This document shows, piece after piece, positions 1-11,216 of a stretch of 64,000 nucleotides of DNA (positions within the stretch are counted from its first letter, which is position 1; each line of letters opens with the position of its first letter). Source of the stretch: Dichetophora obliterata (taxonomy: Eukaryota; Arthropoda; Insecta; Diptera; Sciomyzidae). The stretch spans positions 129,946,420 to 130,010,419 of the forward strand of contig OY986438.1 in NCBI GenBank assembly GCA_963920525.1, read 5' to 3'. A program made the position numbers and the translations under genes. The notes under the pieces are model-generated. The model was not told the origin of the DNA, did not search any database, and saw nothing but the letters and a program-made list of their open reading frames with translations.

Positions 1-1680
1 TTTTAAATAAAATCGCTTCTCTTCAAAAAGTTATAAAATTATTTAAAAAAAAAACTTATTTCAGCATGTAAATAGATTTGCTTTCATCTTAGAACAAATA
101 AAAATTTGATTTGAATAAAAATGTTTATTAAAATACATCAAATCTCAACTAAGTAACGGATAATGGTTTACTTATTAAAAATGTCCCAAGTTTCATAACC
201 ATGTCACATAATTTATTTTTATTTACGTTTTAAGAGGGTCTAATATTTTTCAAGGAAGGAATCCCAAAGCTTCCAGTAAGCTAAATTTAGTTGTTAAATT
301 ATGCATTGCTTGAAAAAGTTTATTTTCAATACTAGTTAAAAAAAATTGTCTATATATTAAAAATATTCTATTTTAATGAACTAAAAATATTTTTTTTTGA
401 TCTGAAGATAATTTAATATAATGATTTTGGGATATAATCGGGCTCAAAGTCACTTTTTAATTTAAAACAAAATTGCATTTATTTTTATTATTAATTTTAT
501 TTCGTCCAATATTTCGAACTCCACCGGAGTTCATCTTTAGGGACACTGTATTTTAACAAAAATATAAATATTTTATAATTCTAAAGTATTGAAACAGAAA
601 ACTAAAAAACTTACATATTAAATATTAAACATACAGTTTAACACTTAACAATTTGGTAGACGTACAGATTATATTCCAAAATCAAAATAAATTAAGAAGT
701 CGAAGAAATATCACATTATAATTTGATTTAATTTTAAAAAAATATCCACAGATTTCACAAATAATAAAAAATTTATATTTTAGAATTTGTATATTTTTAT
801 ATTGTATTTAAAAAATTGCCATTAAAACAATAAAAATGTTGCATTAAGATTAAAAGAAATTATAAACTTTTCGAAAATATAAAAAACTTTCATATTGTTT
901 CATCGAAGTCCCATTTAAAGCGTAAATATGTAATCTAAATCGTAAAAATATTATTTTTTTAAAAGAAATTTTCATTAATTTGACGAAAAATATAAATGTT
1001 TACAAAAAATTTTTAATACAGTAAAGTTAAAATATTTAAACTAATCTAAACGTAATATTAATAATAATAAAATTTACAAACTCTTGTACGTTAATAAAAT
1101 AAAGTTTCAATTAAATTGGAAAAGTTTTGTTTACTATAAAAGATATTAGAAAAATTTATTAATGCTTTTTAGTAACTGCATTTATAAACTTTACTATAAT
1201 TAAACTATAATAATAAAAAAATTATATTTTTTGAGTTAAAAAAATTATTTAAAATTATCTATTTTCCGAACCGGTTTTGGCGGTTAGAAATTTGGCGATA
1301 GATCTTAATTAATTTAAATGTTGCTTTTAGTTTAAAAATTTAATTCGTTTATGTTTGAAAATTATACATTTCAATGTTAATAATAAATCTAAATTGAAAT
1401 AAAATTGAATGTTCTTATTTAAAGTTAAAGAAGGGAATTATATTCGGCTTGTAATTAAATAGCCTATATTTTATTTTTAGTACGTCGCTTTTTATGGGGC
1501 GTAGTTTTTATCTAAATTGTTTTGCTTTTATGATGAAGTCAAATTATATGATAAGTAAGCGTAATTTTTTTAATTTGATTTTGCAAAAACCGGGTCTAAA
1601 AGTACATAGTAAAGAACAAAACTTAGTTGCATAATTTAAAGCCATTATATAAATTTTTGTAAAATTTATAGAGACTTAAA
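1..1680. other. AT-rich non-coding stretch
   Basis: No open reading frame, RNA gene or terminal-repeat element could be supported here. The sequence is very AT-rich with many A and T runs. The one structured item is the short hairpin repeat listed separately at 506-545. It ends where the truncated retrotransposon begins, at about 1681. Confidence 0.6.
506..545 (-). repeat. Hairpin repeat, copy 1 (CCAATATTTCGAACT...)
   Basis: A 7-bp stem (GAACTCC at 516-522, GGAGTTC at 526-532) closes a 3-nt loop. It is preceded by CCAATATTTC and followed by TCATCTTTAGGGACA. A diverged relative lies at 16251-16290, sharing CCAATATTTCGAACT and a GGACATTATCAAGGAC tail. On the minus strand the order is a C-T-x-A-A-G-A-like box, a GC hairpin, then CGAAA. 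This recalls the hammerhead-type hairpins described in Penelope-like retroelements, but the core is imperfect, so that link is only an inference. Confidence 0.4.
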
Positions 1681-1683
1681 AGA

Positions 1684-2154
1684 GAAATGCTTTTAATCGA
1701 TTTTTTTAGTCAATATGATCTAGTCCAAATCAATGGTTTTAAAAATGAACGCAATCGTACCCTCGATCTGATATTTATCGATAAAGAATTTACCGTTACT
1801 ATAAATGAACCTATCTCCCCAATTTTTAGTAGCACTCAGCACCATATACCTATTTTTCTTGAATTTTCAATTTTTCTTCTATCAAAAACCAGTCATTAAT
1901 CATGAGCATACATTAGACTTTAAAAATGCAAATTTCGACGCAATGAACGTACATTTATCTTCAATCTTCTAGGATTTTATCACCTGCGATACAGATCTAT
2001 CAGTGGCTTACGATATCTTTATGTCAATCTTAAATGATTCTATCCGCCAATTCGTTCCAGTGAAATTAACTTATATTAATAGTAACCCTCCTTGGTTTAA
2101 TAAGAGGCTCTCTAATTTAAAAAAACAAAAAGAATAAAGCTTACAAGCGCTTTA
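1684..2154 (+). pseudogene. Jockey endonuclease C-terminus and linker fragment
   Basis: The frame from 1687 reads an apurinic-type endonuclease end: the signature N-x-x-x-R-T-L-D-L-I-F followed by a hydrophobic H-H-x-P-I strand, then a stop at 1897-1899. After one frame change the linker resumes and includes FVPVK and the typical PPWFNKRL-LKK motif at about 2050-2130. These motifs are diagnostic of the ORF2 protein of Jockey-type elements, where the endonuclease nicks the target. The N-terminal catalytic half is absent. The reading is cut at 2154 by the MITE and resumes in frame at 2928 once the insert and one TTA copy are discounted. Confidence 0.7.
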
Positions 2155-2924
2155 GGCCGCGTTCTTAGTAGTCGCTTTGGCTGAAGCTGATGCATAAAGC
2201 TGCTTTGTCAAGCTTTTTTTGATCATAGTGAACGCTTATTCAACGCTGCATAAAGTAGCTTATTGAGCTTATTGGTGTTCATAGTGCGCGCTTTATGCTT
2301 GTGGCTGATATGCTTTGTTTTCATTTGTCTCTTTGGAAAATAATGCCCTCAATTGCGTTTTGCAAAGTAAATTTTTTTGTTTAATGAGTATGTAGATTCG
2401 CGATGATCACCAATGAATGATCAAACCAATAACAAACAAAATTTCAAAGGAACTTGAAAACACAAAGCATAACAACGGTGGAAAGTTCAGCACAAAAAAT
2501 ACCCAAGAAGTAAGCAAGAACAACGAAAACTATGTAAACAAACGAGATAGAATACACAAGTGCATACAACTGAAAAGCACCACAAAAGGACCACAACGTA
2601 ACAACACAACAACAACACAACAACAACGGTTAAAACTTCAGCACAAAAAAATCAACGAAAATATTGTTAACAGGCAAAATAGATAAACATGTGCCGAATA
2701 GCATTTTAAAAATGCTCTACAACAAAGTATAAAAAACAAAATTATTTTTCTGTGTGAGCAAGCGAGATGGAAATATAAGCGCTGAAAATCATTTGAAATT
2801 AAGCTTTATGCTAGCTTTATGCTGGCACTATGAACACTTTGAGCTTTTTCCATATGATTATACACAAAGCGTTTTTCAGCTAAACCTCTCGGCTAAGCTA
2901 AAAGCGTTTACTATGAACGCGGCC
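2155..2924. mobile_element. Harbinger-like MITE with TTA target duplication
   Basis: The 770-bp element starts GGCCGCGTTCTTAGTAG and ends CTATGAACGCGGCC, so the termini are inverted repeats. It is flanked on both sides by TTA (2152-2154 and 2925-2927), the duplication expected of PIF/Harbinger elements. It interrupts a retrotransposon reading frame, and removing it with one TTA restores that frame across the junction. Both arms carry repeats of a CATAGTGAACGC / GCTTTATGCT type. The open frame inside (2417-2686) is low-complexity Asn/Gln/Lys sequence and not credible as a gene. No transposase is present, so it is non-autonomous. Confidence 0.75.
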
Positions 2925-2927
2925 TTA

Positions 2928-4808
2928 GTCATGATCAATCTAATCTGAATCTTGAAACTAACTACCTGGCCCTACAAGGTCAATTTGATGTACTCAATAA
3001 GTTTCTGGATAATTGCTTTATTTACACAACCGAGGAAACTCTTAGGGAAAATAGTAAATATTTTTGGACTTTTATTAATAATAGAAGGAAATCTTACGGT
3101 CTACCTAGTTCATGTTTTATCTCGGTTCATCTTCAGACAATACTGAAACTATCTGTAACTCGTTTGCAGATTATTTTAAATCAGTCTATTCCCCCCTGTT
3201 TCTAACTCTGATCCTGTACAGTCTAGTCGCCCCACAGATTCCGCCATTGACCTTGGTGATCTCTCATTCTCAATTGATGATATTGAATCGGTTTTACGTA
3301 GCCTTAAAAATAGCCGCGTCGCTGGCCCTGAAGGAATGCCTCAAATTGCTTTAAGAAACTGCGCCCAATCCCTGATGACACCCCTCTTCTTGATATTTAA
3401 AAAGTCCTTAACTAGTGGTAGCTTTTTAGATACATGTAAACGTTCTCACAGAGTCCCCAATTATAAATCTGGTCCCAAACAGGTCCCATCTTTTTTAAAT
3501 CTGGTCCCAAACAGGATATACAAAATTATAGACCTATTTGTAAACTTTCAGCTATACCAAAAGTCTTCGATAAGATCATATATGATAAAATGTCATTTCA
3601 TGTCAAAAATGTTATATCTCCACAACAATATGGGTTCATAGTAGATACATCTACAATGACAAATTTAGTACTCTTTTGCAATTATAGAATTACTAACTTC
3701 GAAGCCGGTTTTCAAACAAATGTTATCTTTACGGATTTTGCCAAGGCATTCGATAAAGTGTCTTATAAGCATTTAATTTCAAAACTAGCTTCTCTCGGAA
3801 TTCACTCTAATCTTCTGGGCTAGTTTCAATCATATCTATCAAATCGCTTTCAACCCGTAAAATTAGACAATAGTTAATCTAACTCTTTTGAAGTTACTTC
3901 TGGTGTCCTTCAGGGAAGCCATTAGGGACTTATTTTGTTTTTAATTATTATAAACGATCTTCCCGTGGTTATACAACACTCGCAACAATTTCTTTTTGCA
4001 GATGACCTTAAATTATTCCGGCCTATTAAATCCAATATTGACGTTAATCTTCTTCAAACCGGCATTGATTCAATTTTTACCTGGTGCGATTTGAATAAAC
4101 TATCACTGAACATTTCCAAATGTCAATGTATTTCTTTTTCTAGATCATCATCTCCGTCATTAAGTTCGTACTTTATAAATTCTTGTTGACTTGAAAGAGC
4201 TAGCTCAAAAAAAGATCTTGGTTTCTATTAGATCCCTGTCTCAATTTTAAGAATCATATTAACTTTATCATCAATAAGTCAAACTCAATGCTCGGCTTTC
4301 TAATAAGAAACTCGGTTGATTTTAATGATCCCTACACCCTCGGATGCCTGTATTCTTCATTGGTTCGACCTCATTTAGAATACTGCTCTATTTTATGGAA
4401 CCCATCTTCGCCTATCCAAACTCTTAGAATTTAACGAATTTAGAAAAAGTTTACTCGATACATGATATCCAAACTAAACTGGAACCTCTATCAGCCAGTG
4501 CCCTACTCCACTAGATGTGCATTAATTGATATATGTTCCCTTGAATCTAGACATAAGATGCAGTTAATCTTTTTTATTCGTGACTTGGTTCATCACCATA
4601 TTCAGTGTCCATTTCTACTTGTTATGTTAGTTTTTGTTACCCCGCCTCGCTCTCTTCGTAGCCAATTTATCTTCCGTGTACCTTTCCACAGATCTGAATA
4701 TGCTCGAAATGAGTCAATTACGCGTTGCATCATTGAAACTAATAATGTCTTGTCATTAACCGATATATTTGACTCAATTTCAAGAAACCGCTTTAATCTT
4801 CTCCAGTG
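2928..4808 (+). pseudogene. Jockey reverse transcriptase, broken
   Basis: RT motifs appear in order over several frames: the pre-RT region LRSLKNSRVAGPEGMP (about 3295-3340), FTDFAKAFDKV with the first catalytic Asp (about 3730-3760), a damaged GVLQGS box (about 3905), and the catalytic box as FADD at 3995-4006 where YADD is usual. The C-terminal domain (4462-4808) ends in the family's R-S-x-R-S-Q-x-I-F-R-V-P block. At least three stops and several frameshifts are visible. One break comes from a 20-bp duplication at 3464-3515. RT would copy the element's own RNA at the nicked target. This copy cannot. Confidence 0.75.
3464..3515 (+). repeat. 20-bp direct duplication inside the RT pseudogene
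   Basis: TAAATCTGGTCCCAAACAGG occurs at 3464-3483 and again at 3496-3515, with 12 bp between. It lies in the RT fingers region and adds 32 bp, shifting the frame. It looks like a local slippage or repair duplication that arose after insertion. Confidence 0.8.
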
Positions 4809-5255
4809 GCTCGTTCCTGTAACTCGTAGCGATCGAAGTTACCGACTCATATTACCGATTTGACGTCACTCTGACGTCATTCTCGCTTGCAATGTTTCTG
4901 TACGAATCTGAATCGATTTCTGTTCGATTCGTTCATTCCAAATCGATAAGCTATCACATGTTCCGATTTCATTTCAATGGAACCTTTTGAAAAAGTGTTT
5001 CTGTACGTAAAGTAAATCGATAAAAATGTGTCACTTTTATCACTGGCTTTGTGGCAAGTGAGAATTCTACCGATTTATCTAATGACAGAAATGTTGTGTA
5101 TTATTAGGTTATAAGTATTCGAAATATTCCTTTAAAAATGGTTACTTTCATATAAGTCGAATTTTTTTCTGATTGAAATATTTTTTTATTCTTAAAAAAG
5201 TTTTAGTTTTAAAGGTAATACAATTTACAAATAATGCTTACCAGAGCATACTTAC

Positions 5256-6365
5256 CAGAGAACTGCACAAGCCTACTTGAAACTTTATTTCAAGTTATTT
5301 CAACAAATTTTATTTCAACAAATACAAGTTCAAGCTAGCTTCAGCTTGATAATTTTGAATCAAGTATAGCTTGTAATTGAATATAAATAAGCCCACGACA
5401 GCTTGCGACTTGCAAGTATGTTAGCTTACAAGCGAACGGCACGAAGTTTCAAGTAAAGGAAAGCTTGATGCCTTCGGCAAAAAGCTTGAAAAGCTTAAAA
5501 TTGAAGGCAGTATCCAATTAAAGCAAGTGTCAAAAAAATTCAATGAGCTTGTTTAGAGAGAGCTTAAGCGTAATAGGACTTTTAATGATTCTCTGGACTC
5601 AGTGGTTGGAAGTTTTAGTGGTAACTTATTTCGCAGATGATGTCAAACTTTAAAATTTAAGATGGCGGATAGAGTTGCCATATTTTTTTTATTTTTGCGA
5701 ATTCTTGTAATTTTGAAATTCTGACAACGGATTTGATTTCGAATATAAAGTCACAGTCTTAAAATTTAAGATGGAGGTTAGGGTTGCCACATAAATTTTT
5801 ACCACAGTATTGCTACCTAATAATATGTGTTTTTAAGAGTTTTATACATCATTTATCAGTGTTAAGGGGTCGCTGATTTCGAATCTAAAGTCAGAATTTT
5901 AAAATTCAAGATGGTGGCTAGGGTTGCCACCTTAATTTTTTGTAGTTTTATGAATTCGGGGCTAGCAAAAAAAAAATGGTACACCAAAAATGGGTCGCTG
6001 AATCCGAATCCGTTGTCAGAATTTCCAAATTATGAAATTTTGAAACAGGGTTGACACCTAATATTGTGGCAATAACAACAGAAAAAAAGTTACATGAACT
6101 CCGCATAATAAATGAAACGAACAACGAAGCAAACGATCGTCAGTCGCATAGAGTTGAAACCAAAGTTGAAAAGTAGAAAACTTGACTTTTTCCACCAACT
6201 CTTATGGGGTAGAAATAAAATAGAATCACGTCAGACATATGATTCGTTTTTCAGAAGCCAGTCGCGAATTGTAAGGAAAAAATAAATCAAGTTCCTGCAT
6301 ATCAACTCAAAGCTTGATATTTTTTCAAGTAGCTTGATTTTCACTTTACTTGTTGCAGATCTCTG
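5256..6365. mobile_element. hAT-like non-autonomous element
   Basis: The ends are CAGAGAACTGCACAAG and the complement of CAGAGATCTGCAACAAG, matching the CAGNG start typical of hAT elements. The 8-bp flanks are ATACTTAC (5248-5255) and CTACTTAC (6366-6373), 7 of 8 identical. Subterminal CAAGCTTGA and TTCAAGTA motifs repeat many times in both arms. The centre holds four diverged tandem units (listed separately). No transposase fragment was recognised. Confidence 0.7.
5640..6060 (+). repeat. Four diverged tandem units inside the hAT-like element
   Basis: The phrase AAAATTTAAGATGG...GGGTTGCCA recurs with cores near 5650-5680, 5760-5790 and 5900-5930, and in weaker form near 6008-6057 (GTCAGAATTTCC...GGGTTGACACC). 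Units are about 110-145 bp. The preceding phrase GATTTCGAATNTAAAGTCA also repeats. Interior tandem arrays of this kind are common in non-autonomous elements. No open frame spans them. Confidence 0.7.
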
Positions 6366-7283
6366 CTACTTACATAAAAGTTAAAAATTTTAGCAAAACA
6401 GTATTTGTTTGAGCTATGAAAAAGTAACCGGTTGCATATATTTGCTAAGTTTTTGCAGCACAGCACTAAGTGTAAAATTATTTACATTATTTACAACCGC
6501 AACCATTAATACACATCATTACAACATAATTAATTTTCTTAAACTGCAAATATTTACTTTTTATTAACAAGACAAGCACCAATTTGTTATAAAGTAAAAA
6601 AAATAATATATAATACTAAAATATATATTGAGTAAACAGCTGCTTGTCATTTGACTCAATTTCGCAACTTTACTTCTCGATTTGTGTTCTTTTTCATCAC
6701 GGTCCGAGTTTTTACCGATTTAAACGTACAGAAACATTAGTTGTCACTAAATCGGTAACTAGGGATCGATAACGGCCGATTTTTTTACAGGAACGAGCTA
6801 CAGGTCTTCCATGATGCTTAGTGTTACTTATGGAATGACGACTAATGGTACTAGTCCGGTAATTTTTGTATTTTATTTGACTCCCAAGATTTATTTAATT
6901 GTCTCATTTCTCAGTAATAATTTTAACTTATACGTTTTAATCGTTTATAGTTTGTAATATAATACTGTACATAATCTTAATAATTTTTTTATTCAGTATT
7001 ATAATTTATAACACTATTCACTTTTGTTTGTATAATACATACATTTTTCTCTTAATTTTAGTTATTTCTACTTACTTTTAATTTACTCTTAGGTAAACTA
7101 CAATGAGTTGCCATCTTTGTTTGATGAAAAATAGTAACAATAATTAAATGTATTTTTTTTATCATTATAAAATAATTGTAAATTTAATTTTATATTTTAC
7201 ATGAAGTATGAAAATTGTTAAGTAGTCTATAAGAGTAACTGCTCTGCTTGATGAAATAACTAAATAAATAAATAAGTAAATAA

Positions 7284-8254
7284 AATTACTGTTTTCATAA
7301 AGCCACTTTGTATGGAAGGTAGTTGTGATATTCATTTGAGTTTGATAAATTTCATACTAAAGAGTGTGTACTTGAGTTTAAAACTTATGTGCAACATTTA
7401 AAATTATTTGATTATTTTTTGAGGAATTTAAAGAGCTTTTTACAGGTTTGACTAAGTCACTTTGTAAGGAAGCTTGGCATGATTTTCATTGATCTGCTTC
7501 ATTTTCTCATCAATTTTGATATTAATTTTTCAAATAAAAACTTATGGGAGTATATAGAATCTATATTATAGATACTGAATTTCGTTAAGATAGCTCAAAA
7601 TAACGACTGTTTCGTGATGACAGACACAGACAGGCAGACGGACATGTTTAAATCGGTTCAAGAGACAGTCCAATCAAGAATATATGTTAATTTATATATA
7701 CAGAGTAAAAAAGTTAATTTGCGAATATAGTCCTTCTAAAGAAAATATTTTTTTTTTTCTGAAACACGCTTTTAAAAAGGCCTTTCCCGAAAACCCATAA
7801 GAAATGTGTTTTTGTAAAGAATTTTTTCAATTTTGCATTTGGCGTAAATTAAATATAGTTATTAAATTAGATTTAAAAGATAAATAAAACAATTTAGCGC
7901 CGAATAAAAACGCCTTTTTCCTATTATATTTATCATCTTTTACATATATAATTAGAGTTGGCTCACACAGTAAATTACAAAGCAATTAAATCAGTATATG
8001 CAACTAGATTTTTTTTTTTAAATCAAAAATTGGTTAGCAAATTTTTCGTATAAGATATTATGGCAGTTTTTTTTTTTTTGCAGGCATTTTTTAGAGCATG
8101 TAGTTCAGAGTAAAAATGCGCTAGAGACGCCAATCTGACGTCCTCAATGATTGTTATGACCTTTTTAATGAATATGTCGGAGAAATGGAAAAAAATTTTT
8201 CAGAGTTTATATTTGTTGCACATTCAACAATAGGTTACACAAAGTTCAATAAAG
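7284..8254. other. Non-coding stretch with a dipteran dispersed-repeat motif
   Basis: No gene is supported. Two related phrases, near 7303-7350 and 7449-7500 (AAGYCACTTTGTAWGGAAG), suggest an old tandem duplication of about 150 bp. The segment at about 7550-7690 contains TTTCGTTAAGATA followed by a CAGACAGGCAGACGGACATG tract. This combination is familiar from dispersed repeats in fly introns and spacers (from memory, not checked). Confidence 0.5.
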
Positions 8255-8259
8255 TATTA

Positions 8260-8701
8260 GGGCTATTCCCAGTTACGGGCAAATAGCTTTGCAAATGTAT
8301 GCCCTACCAAATATTTGCCATCAACTGTGAGCACACTTCTTAGAACACTGTTGCAAACAAAACTCACAGCTGTTTTGAAGAAAAAAAAAAACAGCACGAA
8401 CAGTATTTGTGGTGTTTTTCATTATAATTTATCAAAGTTTATTATTGATCAAAGTAGTTCCATATCAGAGTCTGTTAATTTTGTTTTATTAGCGGCGTTT
8501 GGTTAAAATGTGACAGCGCTGATTGATTGGCAAATAAGAGTTGCCCATGCTCGACTGTATGCAATGCGATTTTAGTGTTGCAAATTTGACACAGTCGGCA
8601 AATGCAAATCTGTACATTTTGTTGTTGTGTTGGAAATATTTGCCATCATATTTTGCAAATGCCACGATGCCACGCTATTTGCCCGTAATCGGGAATAGCC
8701 C
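8260..8701. mobile_element. 442-bp MITE with GGGCTATTCCC termini
   Basis: The termini are GGGCTATTCCCAGTTACGGGC and the complement of GGGCTATTCCCGATTACGGGC, so about 30 bp is inverted with few mismatches. TATTA flanks both ends (8255-8259, 8702-8706), suggesting a 5-bp duplication. A 3-bp ATT reading with one more base in the element is also possible. The 63-codon frame at 8315-8506 shows nothing recognisable. The GGGCTATTC end resembles the AGCCCTATTCTGG family at 23153 and 56505. Confidence 0.75.
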
Positions 8702-8706
8702 TATTA

Positions 8707-9338
8707 TGTAATTGAAATAATGAAAACAATTTAATTGTGTGCATTTCAATCAAAATTAAACAACTTAAACGTGTTTTATCAATAATAGCTTAATTCAACA
8801 AAACTTTTTGTGCCAAATTAAAAACAAACAACAAAATCCTGTCAAAAACTCCTTTCTTTCGTTTTTTAATCTGTTTTCCTTTACTTACTTTTGCTTTTTA
8901 AATAAATATTTAAACAAACAAGCAAACAAACGTACAAAAAAAAAACAAAAAATATAAGCAAATATCAAATATGTTTGCCTGACCGTTTTTAACATAAACG
9001 TAGGAAGTTTTTTCCTTCTTTTATTTGCCTAAGCGATACGAAATGCTCACATGCTGTTTAATAACAGATTGCAAAAAAAAAAGTAAACGATTCTGTTTAT
9101 TTTATGAAAAATGCAAAAAAAAAATAATACTTTACTTTATTTTGCAAACATGAAGCAATTTAATTAAAAAGAGTGATAACAGTATAAATAGTGGATGTTG
9201 TAAATAAGTTTTTTTTTAACTGATGCTTTTTTGAAGCTCTAGCTCTTTAGTCTACACTTGATTTTAAATTTTGCATAGATATTTATTTAAATATTAACAT
9301 GCATAATTGAAAAGAAAAACAGAACGATATGCTATAAA
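8707..9338. other. Low-complexity spacer
   Basis: AT-rich DNA with A-runs and short AAAC/CAAA repeats (about 8910-8960). No gene, RNA or element boundary was seen. Confidence 0.5.
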
Positions 9339-9716
9339 GCATATATCTGCCGCACAACGTCAAAACATAGTATCTCCATTTTCATAGTTTTGAGAAAACT
9401 GAGTTTGGTCTATTCTAAGCCAATATACTTAAAATACTAATAAGTATCAAAAATGCTGTAAATTCGGGAATCATTATAAAATTACTTTGTTTTTTAAACG
9501 TTTTTGAAAAAAATAAAAAAACCAAATTTAAAATATCAAAACATAGTATGTGCATACTATGTTTATACAGTCCAATTTCTCAAAAACTGTACATCGTAAA
9601 GACTAGAAAGTGACTGTTTTAGATAGGGTAAAAAAAATTCATATTTAAGTTTCATCATAAAGTGAAAATCCACGAAATGGCGTTTACTATGTTTTGTGCT
9701 TTCACGGGAGATATGC
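9339..9716. mobile_element. Probable 378-bp MITE
   Basis: The left end GCATATATCTGCCG and the complement of the right end, GCATATCTCCCGTG, are similar. Inside each, the phrase AAAACATAGTA...CCATTT occurs in mirrored orientation. The core also holds the palindrome CATAGTATGTGCATACTATG at about 9543-9562. No target duplication is clear and no coding trace was found. Confidence 0.45.
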
Positions 9717-10408
9717 AATTAAATTTTATTTTCAGCGAAAAAAAAATACAATGTCTGTTCAGGCTGTAACTCATACCCGACTGTTGATTGGAAACATTCC
9801 ACTGAACCAGCGAAGGTTTTGCGTAAAGTGATAGTTTTGTGTACGTTTTTGGATAGAAATTTTTGTTTTATTTTTTGTTGATAGAACAGATCAAATTCGT
9901 GAAAGTTTTTTCAATAAAAAAAATTTAATTCTTTTGCAAAATTATTATAAAACGAATTTTGAGCCGAAAAAAAAACTTTTTTATAATTTGATTATAAAAA
10001 AATTACTTATAACAATTATTTTTATTCATAAATTAATAGTAAATGTTACTTTTTCACATACTTAAATGACTTAGAAAAAGAGTAATGAAATTTTCGCTTT
10101 TTTGCGAACTTTTGCGTACATTTTCGGGTAAAAGTTTTGTTTTAATTTATGTTTTTGAATAAGCAGATCTAAACTATATCATTGATAAGACTGCATTTAT
10201 TAAATTCAGTTTCCATCAAAAAGCTGTTTAATGCCCCCATAAAGTTTTTATTGTAATACTTATTTTATGGTTTTCTAATTTCGAATAAATTTAGTTCTGC
10301 TAGATATAATTCGCTGGCGATGGCCGTGAATATATATATTATGCTGAGATGCGGTCTTCCTCTTTATACTTTTCAAAATATTTGCAAGTACTAGGCACGT
10401 ATGCACGG
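9717..10408. other. Spacer with weak duplicated segments
   Basis: AT-rich DNA. Segments near 9835-9900 and 10105-10180 share GCGTACRTTTT...TTTTGTTTTA and AACAGATC/AGCAGATC phrases, consistent with an old duplication of about 270 bp. No credible coding region was found. Confidence 0.4.
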
Positions 10409-11216
10409 TAGAGTGTACCCAAAATATATTTTTTTGCTCAAGCTTTTTTTGAAAGCTTATGAGGTAATGCATTTTTGAGATTTTTTTAAAATTTTTTGGA
10501 AGAGTCTTAGTGGTGGCGCTAATCGGTTTTTCCCTAAAAATAAGGTTTTTTGGATATTTTCCGGACTCCAAGCAAAAGTTGATCTAACATTTTTTTAAGT
10601 CTTTCAATCGTCATTTCGAAAAACAATTGTCCAAACGTACATAAATCAAAAGTTTTGGCAAATTTTTAAGTCATTTGGGTGTCTTATATTGCATTTTTTC
10701 GTAAAATTTGCGTGAATTTTTAAAAAACGCTTTATGACTTTTAAAAATTCCATGAAAATTAAATAATGTGATGACGCAGTTTGAGAAATATAGTAAAATT
10801 CTTAGCAATTTAAATAAAAATAGTTTTGGTATCACTCTTGCCGTTTCAGAGTTAAAGACTTTAAAGCTTTTTTGTTGCCTGAAAACTTTTCAAATTTTAA
10901 CAAGGCATTGTATTCAACAAAATATTGTGATAATTTTTAAGCATCGGTGAGATAACAGTATTATGAACTATTTAAAGAAATTAATTGGGACCTTCATTTT
11001 CCAGTAGATTTGCCTTCGTTAAAAATGAGAAGTGTATGGCTTATGAGTAAAAAGATTGGTGGCTTTAGCTCTGCCCAGTCGCCGACAAAACAGCAGGTTC
11101 TTTAAAGATTTTTCAAGTTACACAAAACAGACAAATACATCATTTTTAAAGTCGGCAATATTTCAATTGATTTTTTACAAACTGGCCCAAAAGAATGGAA
11201 AATCAACATACCGTTT

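Larger units (their letters stand above)
4809..6798. mobile_element. 1.99-kb inverted-repeat DNA element, family unclear
   Basis: It begins GCTCGTTCCTGTAA and ends TTACAGGAACGAGC, perfect 14-bp inverted termini. Subterminal blocks also mirror each other: ATCGATC/GATCGAT-type pieces, ACCGATTT, and GTTTCTGTACG/CGTACAGAAAC on the two sides. It splits the C-terminal end of the Jockey RT from its 3' UTR. The flanks CTCCAGTGG and CTACAGGTC resemble each other only weakly, so the duplication length, and with it the superfamily, is unsettled. No transposase is visible. A hAT-like element lies within it at 5256-6365, so the original element was about 870 bp. Confidence 0.7.
1681..7283 (+). mobile_element. 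Jockey-superfamily non-LTR retrotransposon, 5'-truncated, twice interrupted
   Basis: The element reads left to right: end of the endonuclease domain (from about 1684), linker, reverse transcriptase (RT), C-terminal domain, then a 3' tail of AAATAAATAAATAAGTAAATAAA at about 7261-7283. It is split by a Harbinger-like MITE (2155-2924) and by a larger inverted-repeat element (4809-6798). Without these it would be about 2.8 kb, so roughly the first 2 kb of a full element (ORF1 and most of the endonuclease) is missing, as expected for 5' truncation in target-primed insertion. Several stops and frameshifts make it dead. The stretch 6799-7283 is its 3' untranslated region. I saw no convincing duplication at its outer ends. 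Confidence 0.75.

Noticed and set aside
2417..2686. 89-codon open frame rich in Asn, Lys, Thr and Gln
   Set aside because: It lies wholly inside a MITE, is low in complexity (CAACAACAA, AACACAAC runs), and shows no domain. It is a by-product of A/C-rich sequence.
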